From JBPYCR01 sp051846935 (GTDB lineage: Bacteria; Bacillota; Bacilli; Bacillales; Amphibacillaceae), in the NCBI RefSeq assembly GCF_051846935.1, contig NZ_JBPYCS010000030.1, positions 1 to 32,161 of the forward strand: a stretch of DNA of 32,161 nucleotides, in the 5' to 3' direction. Position numbers and translations under genes: made by a program. The notes below the pieces were generated by a model. That model saw only the letters and a program-made list of their open reading frames with translations. It made no database searches and was not told the origin of the DNA. Each line of letters begins with the position of its first letter. The stretch's first letter is position 1. Positions 16,229 through 24,116 of this stretch are shown piece after piece.

Positions 16229-16987
16229 TTAAATAAACATTTGTAAATACCACGAGACGATACGATCGCCATAGAAATAAGATATAAGTGCTGCAAGTAT
16301 AATGTAAGGGCCAAATGGAATTGGTTGTTTTCGTTCTATTTTTTCTAATAGCAAGAGCATAACACCAATAATCGCACCGAGCATACATGCTAATAAAAAT
16401 GTAAGCAAAACATTTCCAATACCTAAAACAATTCCAATTACACCGAACAATTTCATATCCCCTGCTCCCATACCCCCACGGCTTACAAATATAATAAAAG
16501 CAATAATTGCAAATCCGGCTGCAGCACCGACAATGGACGACCACCATGGGTCAAGTGGTTGTACATAACGTAAAAGAATAAATATAGGTAAGAAAAACAG
16601 TAAAATCTTATTTGGTATCACCATGTACGTTAGATCTGAAACAAAAATAATCATGAGCAACGAAATAAAAAACAAGGCAACGAGCAGTTCCAATTCGTAT
16701 CCAATTTTATAAAAGCTAAACGCGAATAAGAGACCCGTACTGAGTTCAATTGCAGGATATATAATGGATATACGCTTACGACAAGCTCGACATTGCCCAC
16801 GTAGCATAAAATAAGCCGCTACTGGTATGAGCTCAAACCATGATAGTGGATGGTTACAATTTGGACAAGCAGAACGATCGTTTCCAATTGTCTCGCCTAG
16901 TGGCACTCGTAAACCGACCACATTATAAAACGATCCGAGTGTTATGCCAAAAATAAAAAAAACTATGCAAAAGATAATTTCATTCAT
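16229..16987 (-). CDS. comC: Type IV prepilin peptidase (ComC/PilD family, A24)
   Basis: This membrane aspartic protease cleaves the short leader of type IV prepilins and pseudopilins and N-methylates the new N-terminus; in Bacilli its substrates are the ComG competence pseudopilins. All hallmarks are present: two CxxC pairs in the cytoplasmic loop (Cys41/44 and Cys66/69), the two catalytic aspartates, Asp118 in SDLTYMVIPN and Asp177 in GAGDMK, and about seven membrane helices. 252 residues is the normal length. AAGGAG precedes the ATG by 7 nt. No comG genes are in this window, so it acts in trans. In B. subtilis comC lies elsewhere, so its place here is lineage-specific. Confidence 0.92.
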   Translation of the reverse strand: MNEIIFCIVFFIFGITLGSFYNVVGLRVPLGETIGNDRSACPNCNHPLSWFELIPVAAYFMLRGQCRACRKRISIIYPAIELSTGLLFAFSFYKIGYELELLVALFFISLLMIIFVSDLTYMVIPNKILLFFLPIFILLRYVQPLDPWWSSIVGAAAGFAIIAFIIFVSRGGMGAGDMKLFGVIGIVLGIGNVLLTFLLACMLGAIIGVMLLLLEKIERKQPIPFGPYIILAALISYFYGDRIVSWYLQMFI

Positions 16988-17070
16988 TTGATATCTCCTT
17001 GGTATGTAGTGTAGTCACACGCTTTTTATGAGGGGGGGTCGAGGGGAAATGCGGAAAATGAAACAATCTC

Positions 17071-17088
17071 GGGGGAGCGGCATCCCCC
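17071..17088 (-). terminator. GC-rich hairpin after ytkL
   Basis: GGGGGA and TCCCCC pair over 6 bp around a 6-nt loop, 9 nt after the ytkL stop. The T tract is poor, so termination is only likely. The adjacent run of G at 17033-17039 is unusual for this DNA. Confidence 0.45.
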
Positions 17089-17097
17089 ATTTATTAT

Positions 17098-17778
17098 TTA
17101 CAATACAATTGATTCTCCTACCAGTAACTCCTTACCTTTTCCAGTCCGTACATTTCGCGCAAATTCGTCTCCATCCTGCTCAATTACCGGAAAGGTATTA
17201 TAATGCACTGGAATAACCGTATCCGCTTTTATCCAATCTGCTGCAATTAGTGCTTCTTCTGGCCCCATTGTAAAATTATCTCCTATTGGCAAAAAGGCTA
17301 CATCAATCGTATTCATTTCTCCAATCAATTTTAAGTCAGAAAACAACGCAGTGTCACCAGCATGATAAATCGTTTTCTCACCTATTGTAAGTAAAATACC
17401 TGCTGGCATCCCTGTATATATAAAGGTACCATCCGCTTCTTCATACGATGAACTATGATAAGCTCTCGTAAATTTCACACGACCAAAGTTAAAATCATAC
17501 GCTCCGCCAATATTCATGCCGTGCGCATTTAACCCTTTTTTGCTTAAATATACCGCTAACTCATTTATGGCAACAATTTGAGCTCCTGTACGTCTAGCAA
17601 TCTCCACCGTATCTCCAACATGGTCATTATGGCCATGCGTTAACAAAATAACATCAGCTTCTACTGTTTTTGCGTCTAAATCACACAAACTATTACCAGT
17701 AATAAATGGATCCATTAATATAGTGTTATCATCTGTTTCAATCCGTACAACCGAATGTCCGTGATAAGAAATTTTCAT
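17098..17778 (-). CDS. ytkL: Metal-dependent hydrolase YtkL (UPF0173, beta-lactamase fold)
   Basis: A 226-residue metallo-beta-lactamase-fold protein. The metal-binding motif THGHNDHVGD (47-56) and later ligands YHAGDTALF and VIPVHYNTFP are intact, so it should be an active hydrolase; the physiological substrate of this family is unknown. Start set at ATG 17778, which has AAGGAG 9 nt upstream and gives MKISYHGHSVV as in relatives; the ATG 7 codons upstream lacks a ribosome binding site. Confidence 0.9.
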   Translation of the reverse strand: MKISYHGHSVVRIETDDNTILMDPFITGNSLCDLDAKTVEADVILLTHGHNDHVGDTVEIARRTGAQIVAINELAVYLSKKGLNAHGMNIGGAYDFNFGRVKFTRAYHSSSYEEADGTFIYTGMPAGILLTIGEKTIYHAGDTALFSDLKLIGEMNTIDVAFLPIGDNFTMGPEEALIAADWIKADTVIPVHYNTFPVIEQDGDEFARNVRTGKGKELLVGESIVL

Positions 17779-17927
17779 GTGAAATCGCTCCTTTTTCATT
17801 TATACTTGCCATTTTAACATATTCGCCATTTTTTATTAAAACCCTTTATCCTAAGATTAAGTCAAGTATTTGTCGGTGTTATTTTAAGAAGTTAAAAAAC
17901 CTCTCTTTGTATTCGTTAATTTTAGTA

Positions 17928-18020
17928 TTGATTCCTACCGACCGCAGTAGATATACACTACGCTTTCCGAGGAGGCTGAAGCCGTGCCCGCGGAAAGCAT
18001 CCACCTGCAGTGAAAATCAA
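17928..18020 (+). repeat. Nested-palindrome intergenic repeat (MITE-like)
   Basis: Three nested inverted repeats share one centre region: TTGATT/AATCAA at the ends (17928-17933, 18015-18020), GCTTTCCG/CGGAAAGC inside (17962-17969, 17991-17998) and GGCT/AGCC at the core (17974-17983). It is GC-richer than its surroundings. From memory, very similar units recur between genes in Virgibacillus- and Oceanobacillus-like genomes; I cannot confirm the copy number here. Confidence 0.6.
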
Positions 18021-18090
18021 CGGTGTTATTCATGTGTATATCGTTCGAAGTAAAATTGATCACATATTATCTAGTTAGATTCGTGCATCT

Positions 18091-18119
18091 GTTCCCCCAC
18101 AAACATTTTACTCATACTT
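18091..18119 (+). repeat. Dispersed intergenic 29-mer, copy 2
   Basis: Matches 11328-11356 at 25 of 29 positions. It lies 70 nt beyond the palindromic repeat, so the two could belong to one larger repeat. Confidence 0.4.
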
Positions 18120-18353
18120 ATCCTAATAGATTGTAGTCGCGTATGTTCCATTCGCTAATAGGAGTAATATACATCGATCCTTCAAGCTTACGGTCGCTGG
18201 GAAGTGATGTAGGAGTATTGCGAGTTTGTATGTAGCGATTCAGGAATGGAAGCAGCTAATATAAATACCGTTCTTTTGCCAAATAAAGTAAATTGCAACG
18301 GATCGTTCCTATCGTTTCTTCCAAGTAATCACACATACATTCTAATAAAAAAT

Positions 18354-18382
18354 CCGGTCTTCCTTTATAAAGAAAGAACCGG
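18354..18382 (-). terminator. Strong terminator of brnQ
   Basis: On the minus strand CCGGT and CTTTCTTT pair with AAAGGAAG and ACCGG, with one bulged T and a 2-nt centre, 17 nt after the brnQ stop and followed by ATTTTTTATT. The plus-strand side is also followed by a T run, so it may be bidirectional. Confidence 0.85.
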
Positions 18383-18399
18383 AAATTTTTCGAAAGATT

Positions 18400-19752
18400 T
18401 TATGATAGAAGCTTCTGCTTCCATTTTGTAATTCCACCAGTAATTATTATTGCGGCGAGCGCTGGTAATATCCATCCTAATCCATCGCTATAAAGTGGCA
18501 ATACATTGTCATAAAAGTTTATTATAGGAGTCATCCAACCAAAGTATTCCATCTCAAAAATGGAACAGAATGTTTTTAATCCATCAATGATACTAATTAA
18601 AACTGTAACTGTTATCGTCGTTACATAGACGATTTGTGCGTGATAAAACAACGGAGAAAGAAAAGTTAATAAAATCAAAACGATTGCTAATGGATATAAA
18701 AACATTAACACCGGAATAGAATAATTTATAATATTAGCTAAGCCAAAATTAGCTATTACAAAAGTTAAAAATGTAAAAAAGATAACGAGTGTTCGATAGC
18801 TAAATTTTGGAAACAACGTATTAAAATATTCTCCACACGCCGTCATTAAACCTATACTCGTTGTCAAACATGCGAGAATTATAATAATAGCGAGCATAAG
18901 TGTGCCAGCTGTTCCAAAATAATATGCTGCAGCGCTGCTTAGTACAGGTCCACCAGTGTCAAATAATCCAAATGCCTCTGTACTTTTAGCACCTAAGTAT
19001 GCAATGCCTATGTAAATAGCACTTAAAAACAAAGTAGAAACGATTCCAGATTTTGCAGTTGCTGCTAATATCTCTTTACGTGATGAAACACCCATAGCTC
19101 GAACCGCATTAATAACAATTATTCCGAACACGAGAGAAGCAAGGGCATCCATTGTATTGTAGCCTTCAGTAAATCCTTTCAAAAATGGTCCAGTTTCATA
19201 CGCAGGCTGTGGTGCTTCTATTGCACCCATCGGCTGAATAACTACCATACCTAATAAAACAGCAAGTAAAATAATAATTCCAGGCGCCAGTAATTTCCCA
19301 ACTCGCTCTACAAGCTTTGCTGGATTTAAGGAGAACCACAATGAAGCGCCAAAGAATAGAAAAGTAAAAACAAACAAGCCCACTTGAGACCATTGCTCAT
19401 GAATAAATGGAGAAACACCGATTTCATATGCAACAGCTCCTGTCCGAGGTGCTGCAAAAAAAGGACCAATTGTTAAATATAACAGTGAAGTAAAAACAAC
19501 TGCATAAAGCGGATGTATGCGGCTAGCAAGTTCTTGCAAATTTTTACTTCCAGAAAAGCCCATCGCCAAAATCCCAAGGAATGGAAGGCCAATACCAGTA
19601 ATTAAAAAGCCTGTTATTGCCATCCATATGTTCGTCCCAGCATTTTGTCCAAGTGTTACGGGAAAAATAAGATTTCCAGCACCGAAAAATAACGCAAATA
19701 ACATAACACCGATTAAAAAATAAGATGAAAAAGAGAGTTTTTTCTTCTCCAT
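18400..19752 (-). CDS. brnQ: Branched-chain amino acid carrier (LIVCS family, BrnQ)
   Basis: A cation-coupled uptake protein for leucine, isoleucine and valine. The 450-residue product has about 12 membrane helices and family motifs LFALFFGAGNLIFPVTLGQ in helix 1, FFAAPRTGAVAYE, and DGLGWILPALAA near the end. Start set at ATG 19752, with GGGAGG 9 nt upstream and the product starting MEKKKLSFSSY; the ATG at 19800 adds 16 residues without a ribosome binding site. It appears monocistronic: its own promoter candidate is upstream and a strong terminator follows. No T-box leader is present. A weak CodY-like box upstream hints at amino-acid control. Confidence 0.93.
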   Translation of the reverse strand: MEKKKLSFSSYFLIGVMLFALFFGAGNLIFPVTLGQNAGTNIWMAITGFLITGIGLPFLGILAMGFSGSKNLQELASRIHPLYAVVFTSLLYLTIGPFFAAPRTGAVAYEIGVSPFIHEQWSQVGLFVFTFLFFGASLWFSLNPAKLVERVGKLLAPGIIILLAVLLGMVVIQPMGAIEAPQPAYETGPFLKGFTEGYNTMDALASLVFGIIVINAVRAMGVSSRKEILAATAKSGIVSTLFLSAIYIGIAYLGAKSTEAFGLFDTGGPVLSSAAAYYFGTAGTLMLAIIIILACLTTSIGLMTACGEYFNTLFPKFSYRTLVIFFTFLTFVIANFGLANIINYSIPVLMFLYPLAIVLILLTFLSPLFYHAQIVYVTTITVTVLISIIDGLKTFCSIFEMEYFGWMTPIINFYDNVLPLYSDGLGWILPALAAIIITGGITKWKQKLLS

Positions 19753-19803
19753 TACATAATTCCTCCCAAATGTTTGAACGTGATGATTAGTTAGACGCAA
19801 TCT

Positions 19804-19832
19804 ATCATACGCCTATCTTATTTAAAAAGCAA
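19804..19832 (-). promoter_or_regulatory. Candidate sigma-A promoter of brnQ
   Basis: TTGCTT (19827-19832) and TATGAT (19804-19809) on the minus strand are 17 nt apart, giving a leader of about 45 nt. Confidence 0.45.
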
Positions 19833-20013
19833 TGGAAGTAATTTTTATAATTTTGTCAGCCATTTACGAGCACTCTAACCATTAATAGACGTGAATTCTC
19901 CTTTTGTAGAACGCTTTAATTTTACTTCTACCAACATAAAGATCTTTAAGTTAATCATACTCATTACACGATATAGATTAAGTTGAGCTTAACTTGTGGA
20001 AATAGAAAAAAAC

Positions 20014-20040
20014 CGACGGGCATCTAAACGCAGCCCATCG
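20014..20040 (-). terminator. Terminator of ald
   Basis: CGATGGGC and GCCCGTCG pair over 8 bp (one G-T pair) around an 11-nt loop, followed on the minus strand by GGTTTTTTT. It starts 39 nt after the ald stop. Confidence 0.88.
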
Positions 20041-20079
20041 ATTTTTAATGAATTTATTTTATTCATTTATTTTACAATT

Positions 20080-21195
20080 TTACTGAAGTAATTCCGATAC
20101 ATCATGGTGCTCTAGGCCTAACGCTTCTGCAACTCCTTTAGAAGTAACCTTCCCATTAAGCACGTTTATTCCTTTCATTAATGCACGGTTCTGAATAGAT
20201 GCTTGAACATACCCTTTGTTAGCTATTTGCAATGCATAAGGAACCGTTGCATTTGTTAAGCCGATTGTCGACGTTTTAGGAACAGCTCCCGGCATATTCG
20301 CTACTGTATAATGCAATACTCCATGCTTAACATACGTTGGATCATCATGGGTAGTAATTCGGTCGCTCGTTGCAAAGTTTCCACCTTGGTCAATAGCCAC
20401 ATCAACTACAACTGATCCTTCTGACATACTCTTAATCATTTCTTCAGATACGAGGACTGGTGCTTTTGCTCCAGGAATTAGTACAGAACCAATTACGAGA
20501 TCCGATTCCTTAACTGCTTCAGCAACGTCCATCGGGTTTGACATTAAAACATTCACTTTCGAACCGAAATATTCATCAAGCTCTTTTAAACGTGCAGGGT
20601 TCAAGTCAAATAATGTAACGTTTGCACCAAGACCCACCGCGATTTTTGCTGCATTTGCACCTACGTTACCGCCGCCAATTACTGTTACTTTACCTCTTTT
20701 AACGCCTGGAATACCACCTAATAGCACCCCTTTACCGCCTTTTGTTTTTTCTAAAAACTGAGCACCGATTTGTGTAGCCATATATCCAGCAACCTCACTC
20801 ATTGGCGCTAAAAGCGGGAGAGCATTATTATCTAATTGCACGGTTTCATAAGCAATAGCCGTTACTTTTTTCTCCATTAAAGCTTTCGTTAATTCAGGGT
20901 GTGAAGCTAAATGTAAGTAAGTAAATATGATTTGTCCTTCATAAAAGTAATCATATTCTTCTGCCAAAGGCTCTTTTACTTTTAAAATCATCTCTTGTGC
21001 CCATGCATCCTTTGCAGTAGGCACGATCTTTGCCCCTGCTTCAACATACGCTTCATCCGTAAATGTAGAGCCTAAGCCTGCTCCTGTTTGTACGTAAACT
21101 TCATGACCCGCATTAACTAATGAATGAACGCCTGAAGGAGTCATCGCCACTCTATTCTCATTATTTAGTATCTCCTTAGGTACTCCAATTTTCAT
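20080..21195 (-). CDS. ald: Alanine dehydrogenase
   Basis: Ald reversibly deaminates L-alanine to pyruvate and ammonia with NAD; in Bacilli it supports growth on alanine and sporulation. The 371-residue protein has Arg15, the pyruvate-site lysine in LKVKEPL (Lys74), the catalytic histidine in YLHLASHP (His95) and the Rossmann loop VTVIGGGNVGANAA, followed by the nucleotide-specificity aspartate in LFDLNPARL. AAAGGGATGG precedes the ATG. It is monocistronic, with its own terminator. The leader contains a perfect 12-bp palindrome AAATACGTATTT (21230-21241), which could be an operator, but such palindromes are expected by chance at this scale. Confidence 0.96.
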   Translation of the reverse strand: MKIGVPKEILNNENRVAMTPSGVHSLVNAGHEVYVQTGAGLGSTFTDEAYVEAGAKIVPTAKDAWAQEMILKVKEPLAEEYDYFYEGQIIFTYLHLASHPELTKALMEKKVTAIAYETVQLDNNALPLLAPMSEVAGYMATQIGAQFLEKTKGGKGVLLGGIPGVKRGKVTVIGGGNVGANAAKIAVGLGANVTLFDLNPARLKELDEYFGSKVNVLMSNPMDVAEAVKESDLVIGSVLIPGAKAPVLVSEEMIKSMSEGSVVVDVAIDQGGNFATSDRITTHDDPTYVKHGVLHYTVANMPGAVPKTSTIGLTNATVPYALQIANKGYVQASIQNRALMKGINVLNGKVTSKGVAEALGLEHHDVSELLQ

Positions 21196-21367
21196 TCAAT
21201 ACACCATCCCTTTAATAAATTTTCTGTAAAAATACGTATTTATGCTTTAAGCTCCTTCATTGTAACAAAAAAATATACAAAAAGCATCATAATTATTCAT
21301 CAATTTATAGACAATGACGGACTTAAGATTTTTAGCGCATTAAAGCAGATGGTCGTTTTGATTTATT

Positions 21368-21535
21368 TTATTTCTTTTGATTATTAAACGTTTCAATCCC
21401 ACGGTTGTTCTTTAACTGATCTTCGATGACGCCGTCCTGATAGCTTTCCATAATTTGATTTTTTACGACGTCAATACTTTTCTCATTTTTAAATTGCTCA
21501 ACAGCATTTCCGCTTTTTTTATTTTTCTTGTTCAT
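21368..21535 (-). CDS. Small unknown protein, 55 residues
   Basis: A short gene below usual size cut-offs. The ATG (21535) has a strong ribosome binding site, GAGAGGTGAT, 5 nt upstream, and the 55-codon frame has normal codon use to a TAA. The product is very hydrophilic, lysine- and asparagine-rich and lacks cysteine and membrane segments: it starts MNKKNKKSGNAVEQF, and includes VVKNQIMESYQDGVIEDQ. No family recognised. It is divergent from uspA. Upstream, CATACTA (21555-21561, minus strand) equals the sigma-G -10 consensus, but only a poor -35 (GGAATT, 16 nt away) fits. A small spore or stress protein is a guess. Confidence 0.65.
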   Translation of the reverse strand: MNKKNKKSGNAVEQFKNEKSIDVVKNQIMESYQDGVIEDQLKNNRGIETFNNQKK

Positions 21536-21613
21536 TTTTTATCACCTCTCTGTTTAGTATGTACAAGTGATTAATTTAATTCCTTTTGTCACTTACCAAT
21601 TTTTGCGAATTAT

Positions 21614-21639
21614 AGGTTATAATTTACTATAAAGGGTAT
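21614..21639 (+). promoter_or_regulatory. Candidate sigma-B promoter of uspA
   Basis: AGGTTATA (21614-21621) and a perfect GGGTAT (21634-21639) are 12 nt apart, near the sigma-B pattern RGGXTTRA-N13/14-GGGTAT. Transcription would begin near 21646, leaving a leader of about 20 nt with AAGGAGG. General-stress control fits a universal stress protein. Confidence 0.5.
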
Positions 21640-21665
21640 GGAAATTAATGAAGGAGGAATGTAAG

Positions 21666-22100
21666 ATGCCAACCAACTACAAAAGTATTATCGTTGCAGT
21701 GGATGGTTCAGAAGCGGCGGAAAAGGCATTTAAGAAAGCTGTTCATATTGTTAAACGAAACGATGCAAAGCTTATTATTGCACATGTCATTGATTCAAAA
21801 ACGTTTGCCACTGCAGAGGCCTATGACAGAACATTGTCCGAACGAGCAGAACAGCATGCAAAGGAATTGCTAGACAGCTATGCCGCAGACGCAAAATCGG
21901 AAGGAATTGAAGCTATTTTAACAGCGATTAAGTACGGTTCTCCACGTGTTATTATTGCAAAAGATATTGCGAAAGAATTCAGCGCTGATTTAATTGTTTG
22001 TGGCGCGACCGGATTAAATGCGGTTGAACGCTTTCTCATTGGAAGTGTGTCAGAAAGTATCACACGGCATGCTACATGTGATGTACTTGTCGTACGATAA
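21666..22100 (+). CDS. Universal stress protein UspA family
   Basis: A 144-residue single-domain Usp. The ATP-binding motif G-2x-G-9x-G-S is intact (GATGLNAVERFLIGS, 113-127), as are the N-terminal strand IIVAVDGSEAA with Asp13 and HVID, so this is an ATP-binding-type Usp, acting as a stress or energy sensor with no known enzymatic target. ATG 21666 is used because AAGGAGG lies 8 nt upstream; the in-frame ATG at 21648 has none and would sit at the predicted transcription start. The gene is monocistronic between a sigma-B-like promoter and a terminator. Confidence 0.92.
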   Translation: MPTNYKSIIVAVDGSEAAEKAFKKAVHIVKRNDAKLIIAHVIDSKTFATAEAYDRTLSERAEQHAKELLDSYAADAKSEGIEAILTAIKYGSPRVIIAKDIAKEFSADLIVCGATGLNAVERFLIGSVSESITRHATCDVLVVR

Positions 22101-22112
22101 GCAAACGAAAAA

Positions 22113-22152
22113 ACTGCACCTCGTTTGTAGACACGTAGCTCAACGGTGCAGT
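22113..22152 (+). terminator. Terminator of uspA
   Basis: A perfect 8-bp repeat, ACTGCACC and GGTGCAGT, flanks a 24-nt loop and is followed by TTCTTTCTCGTTT, 13 nt after the uspA stop. Confidence 0.8.
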
Positions 22153-22391
22153 TCTTTCTCGTTTAGTATGTTTTTTTGTGTTCACGTAATAAATCACTTC
22201 CAATCGACGAAAGCGAGAAGTATCAATTCCTTTTACTTTTTAACTTTTACAATTACCTTCAAAGCGATATTGATGAAAAACTTCCTAAGTTAGTTAAGGC
22301 ATTGCCCACTGAAAGCGAAGTATATGGCAACGACGGTAAACGCAGCATATTCAAAATAATATTTTTATTACACCTAAAGAATAAAATGCCT

Positions 22392-22901
22392 TTATATATC
22401 CTTTTTTATTTCATTAACAATGTGTGTGAGTTCTGGAATAACTAATTTATGCATCGCTAATTTTACCGCACCAGAAGACCCTGGAAGAGCAATGATCGCC
22501 GTATGGTTGTATACTCCAGCAAGCGCTCGAGATAACAGAGCTGCAGAGCCGATATCTTCCGTATAACTAAGCATACGAAATAATTCACCAAACCCTGTTA
22601 TTTCTTTCTCTAACTTCCCTTGAATTACTTCAATAGTCACATCTCGGTAAGCAATTCCAGTGCCTCCCGTAGTTAAAATTACATCAATCTGCTCATTCTT
22701 AGCGCTTGTTTCTATTATTTGATTTATTTCTTCTTTATTGTCTCGGATAATAATACGATCCGCTACACAATGTCCTGCATTTTCAAGAAGCGTTACGAGC
22801 AAGCTACCACTTTTATCCGTTTCAAATGTACGAGTATCGCTAATCGTAATTACGAGACAATTTATTGGTTTTTGCTTTCTTTTGTGAGTCTGTACGGACA
22901 A
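22392..22901 (-). CDS. moaB: MoaB/Mog-domain protein
   Basis: A 169-residue MoaB-family protein; relatives adenylylate molybdopterin or bind it in molybdenum cofactor synthesis. Motifs ITISDTRTFETDKSG (18-32), TTGGTGIAYRDVT (77-89) and ALPGSSGAVKLAM match the molybdopterin-binding fold. The start is TTG, with GAGGGGGT 7 nt upstream, giving MSVQTHKR as in B. subtilis MoaB. It starts 14 nt after ackA stops, so it is cotranscribed with ackA. No other cofactor genes are here; this orphan position is shared with B. subtilis. Confidence 0.92.
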   Translation of the reverse strand: MSVQTHKRKQKPINCLVITISDTRTFETDKSGSLLVTLLENAGHCVADRIIIRDNKEEINQIIETSAKNEQIDVILTTGGTGIAYRDVTIEVIQGKLEKEITGFGELFRMLSYTEDIGSAALLSRALAGVYNHTAIIALPGSSGAVKLAMHKLVIPELTHIVNEIKKDI

Positions 22902-22915
22902 CGACGTGACCCCCT

Positions 22916-24103
22916 CTATTTATTCATTAATCGAACAGTGTCTCTTGCAATTATAACCTCTTCATTTGTAGGAATTACAAGTACTTTAACAGGAGAGTGT
23001 GGATAATTAATAAAACCTTCCTGCCCACGTATTCTGTTTAATGATGGATCCCAGTATACACCCATAAACTCCAAACCAGTTAATACCTTTTTACGTATAA
23101 TATCGCTATTCTCACCGACGCCGGCGGTGAAAACAATCGCATCAACACCTGACATTTTGGCAGCGTATGAACCGATGAATTGATGGATTCGTGCAGCAAA
23201 AACTTCCAAAGCTAATTCTGCTCTATGGTTGTCATGCATTTCTTCTTCGATATCTCTTAGATCACTGGAGAAACCCGATAAGGCGAGCATGCCACTTTCT
23301 TTGTTTAATATATCGATGATTTCAATTGCTGATTTTTTTGTTTTTTCCATCAAATACGGAATAATTGCTGGATCTATGTCTCCAGAACGAGTGCCCATTG
23401 TTACACCTGCTAATGGAGTAAAGCCCATTGAAGTGTCAATCGATTTTCCGTCTTGTATTGCGGCAATGCTTGCTCCATTGCCAAGGTGGCATGAGATTAA
23501 TCGTAATTTTTCTATTGGAGTTTGTAATAATTCAGCTGCTCTCTGAGAAACATATTTATGAGACGTTCCATGAAATCCATATTTACGAATTTTGTACTTT
23601 TCATAATATGTGTAAGGAATACTATATAAATAAGATTGCTCTGGCATCGTTTGGTGAAATGCCGTATCAAATACCGCTACCATCGGAACCGATGGGAGTA
23701 ATTCACGAAACGCATAAATCCCAGTAAGATTTGCAGGATTATGCAATGGTGCAAGCTCAGATACTTCTTCAATCATTGAAATGATTTTATCGTTTACTTT
23801 AATTGAATCACTGAAGTATTCCCCACCATGTACGACCCGGTGTCCAATAGCTTCAATTTCCTCCAGTGATGAAATAACATTGGAAGCGAGTAATTTTTCA
23901 AGTAACACTTTTACTGCTTCCTCGTGTGAAGGTATATCTCCTAATTCCTTTTGTTTATGATTATGTACGTTCATCGTAAAGATAGAGTCCTTTAGTCCAA
24001 TTCGTTCAATTAACCCTTTGGCAAGTACAGTTTCTTCCGGCATTTGAAATAATTGAAACTTCAACGATGAGCTTCCTGCATTTATTGCTAAGATGTGGGC
24101 CAT
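22916..24103 (-). CDS. ackA: Acetate kinase
   Basis: AckA converts acetyl phosphate and ADP to acetate and ATP, the overflow-metabolism step after phosphotransacetylase. Length is 395 residues. Visible motifs: INAGSSSLKFQLF near the N-terminus, GHRVVHGGEYF, the catalytic FDTAFHQTMP, SCHLGNGASI, GTRSGDIDP and FTAGVGENS, all of the ASKHA fold. ATG is 7 nt after AGGAGG, which directly follows the ytxK stop (13-nt gap), so ytxK-ackA-moaB form one transcription unit. No convincing CcpA cre box was seen near its start, unlike B. subtilis ackA. Confidence 0.97.
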   Translation of the reverse strand: MAHILAINAGSSSLKFQLFQMPEETVLAKGLIERIGLKDSIFTMNVHNHKQKELGDIPSHEEAVKVLLEKLLASNVISSLEEIEAIGHRVVHGGEYFSDSIKVNDKIISMIEEVSELAPLHNPANLTGIYAFRELLPSVPMVAVFDTAFHQTMPEQSYLYSIPYTYYEKYKIRKYGFHGTSHKYVSQRAAELLQTPIEKLRLISCHLGNGASIAAIQDGKSIDTSMGFTPLAGVTMGTRSGDIDPAIIPYLMEKTKKSAIEIIDILNKESGMLALSGFSSDLRDIEEEMHDNHRAELALEVFAARIHQFIGSYAAKMSGVDAIVFTAGVGENSDIIRKKVLTGLEFMGVYWDPSLNRIRGQEGFINYPHSPVKVLVIPTNEEVIIARDTVRLMNK

Positions 24104-24116
24104 TCGACTTCCTCCT

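Larger units (their letters stand above)
17779..18399. other. 621-nt intergenic stretch, ytkL to brnQ
   Basis: Contains a nested palindromic repeat (17928-18020), the second copy of a dispersed 29-mer (18091-18119) and the brnQ terminator (18354-18382). The rest (about 18120-18340) is without a credible gene: a 61-codon open frame at 18246-18431 runs through the terminator and into brnQ antisense. Confidence 0.6.
19753..20079. other. 327-nt stretch, brnQ leader and ald 3' region
   Basis: Holds the brnQ promoter candidate and the ald terminator. An imperfect palindrome, AGTTGAGCTTAACT (about 19983-19996), lies between them; its function is unknown. A CodY-like box (11 of 15 matches to AATTTTCWGAAAATT) is at 19840-19854, just upstream of the brnQ -35; in AT-rich DNA this is weak. 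Confidence 0.4.

Noticed and set aside
16170..16547. 125-codon ORF overlapping comC on the same strand
   Set aside because: It is an out-of-frame shadow of comC, rich in Cys and Tyr, without similarity to anything; comC itself has all its motifs.
19753..19900. T-box or CodY control of brnQ
   Set aside because: No T-box sequence or specifier stem; only an 11-of-15 CodY-like match, too weak in this AT-rich DNA to list as a site.
22916..24103. CcpA cre site controlling ackA
   Set aside because: Sequences resembling TGAAAGCG occur downstream of moaB, but no full cre lies near the ackA start.
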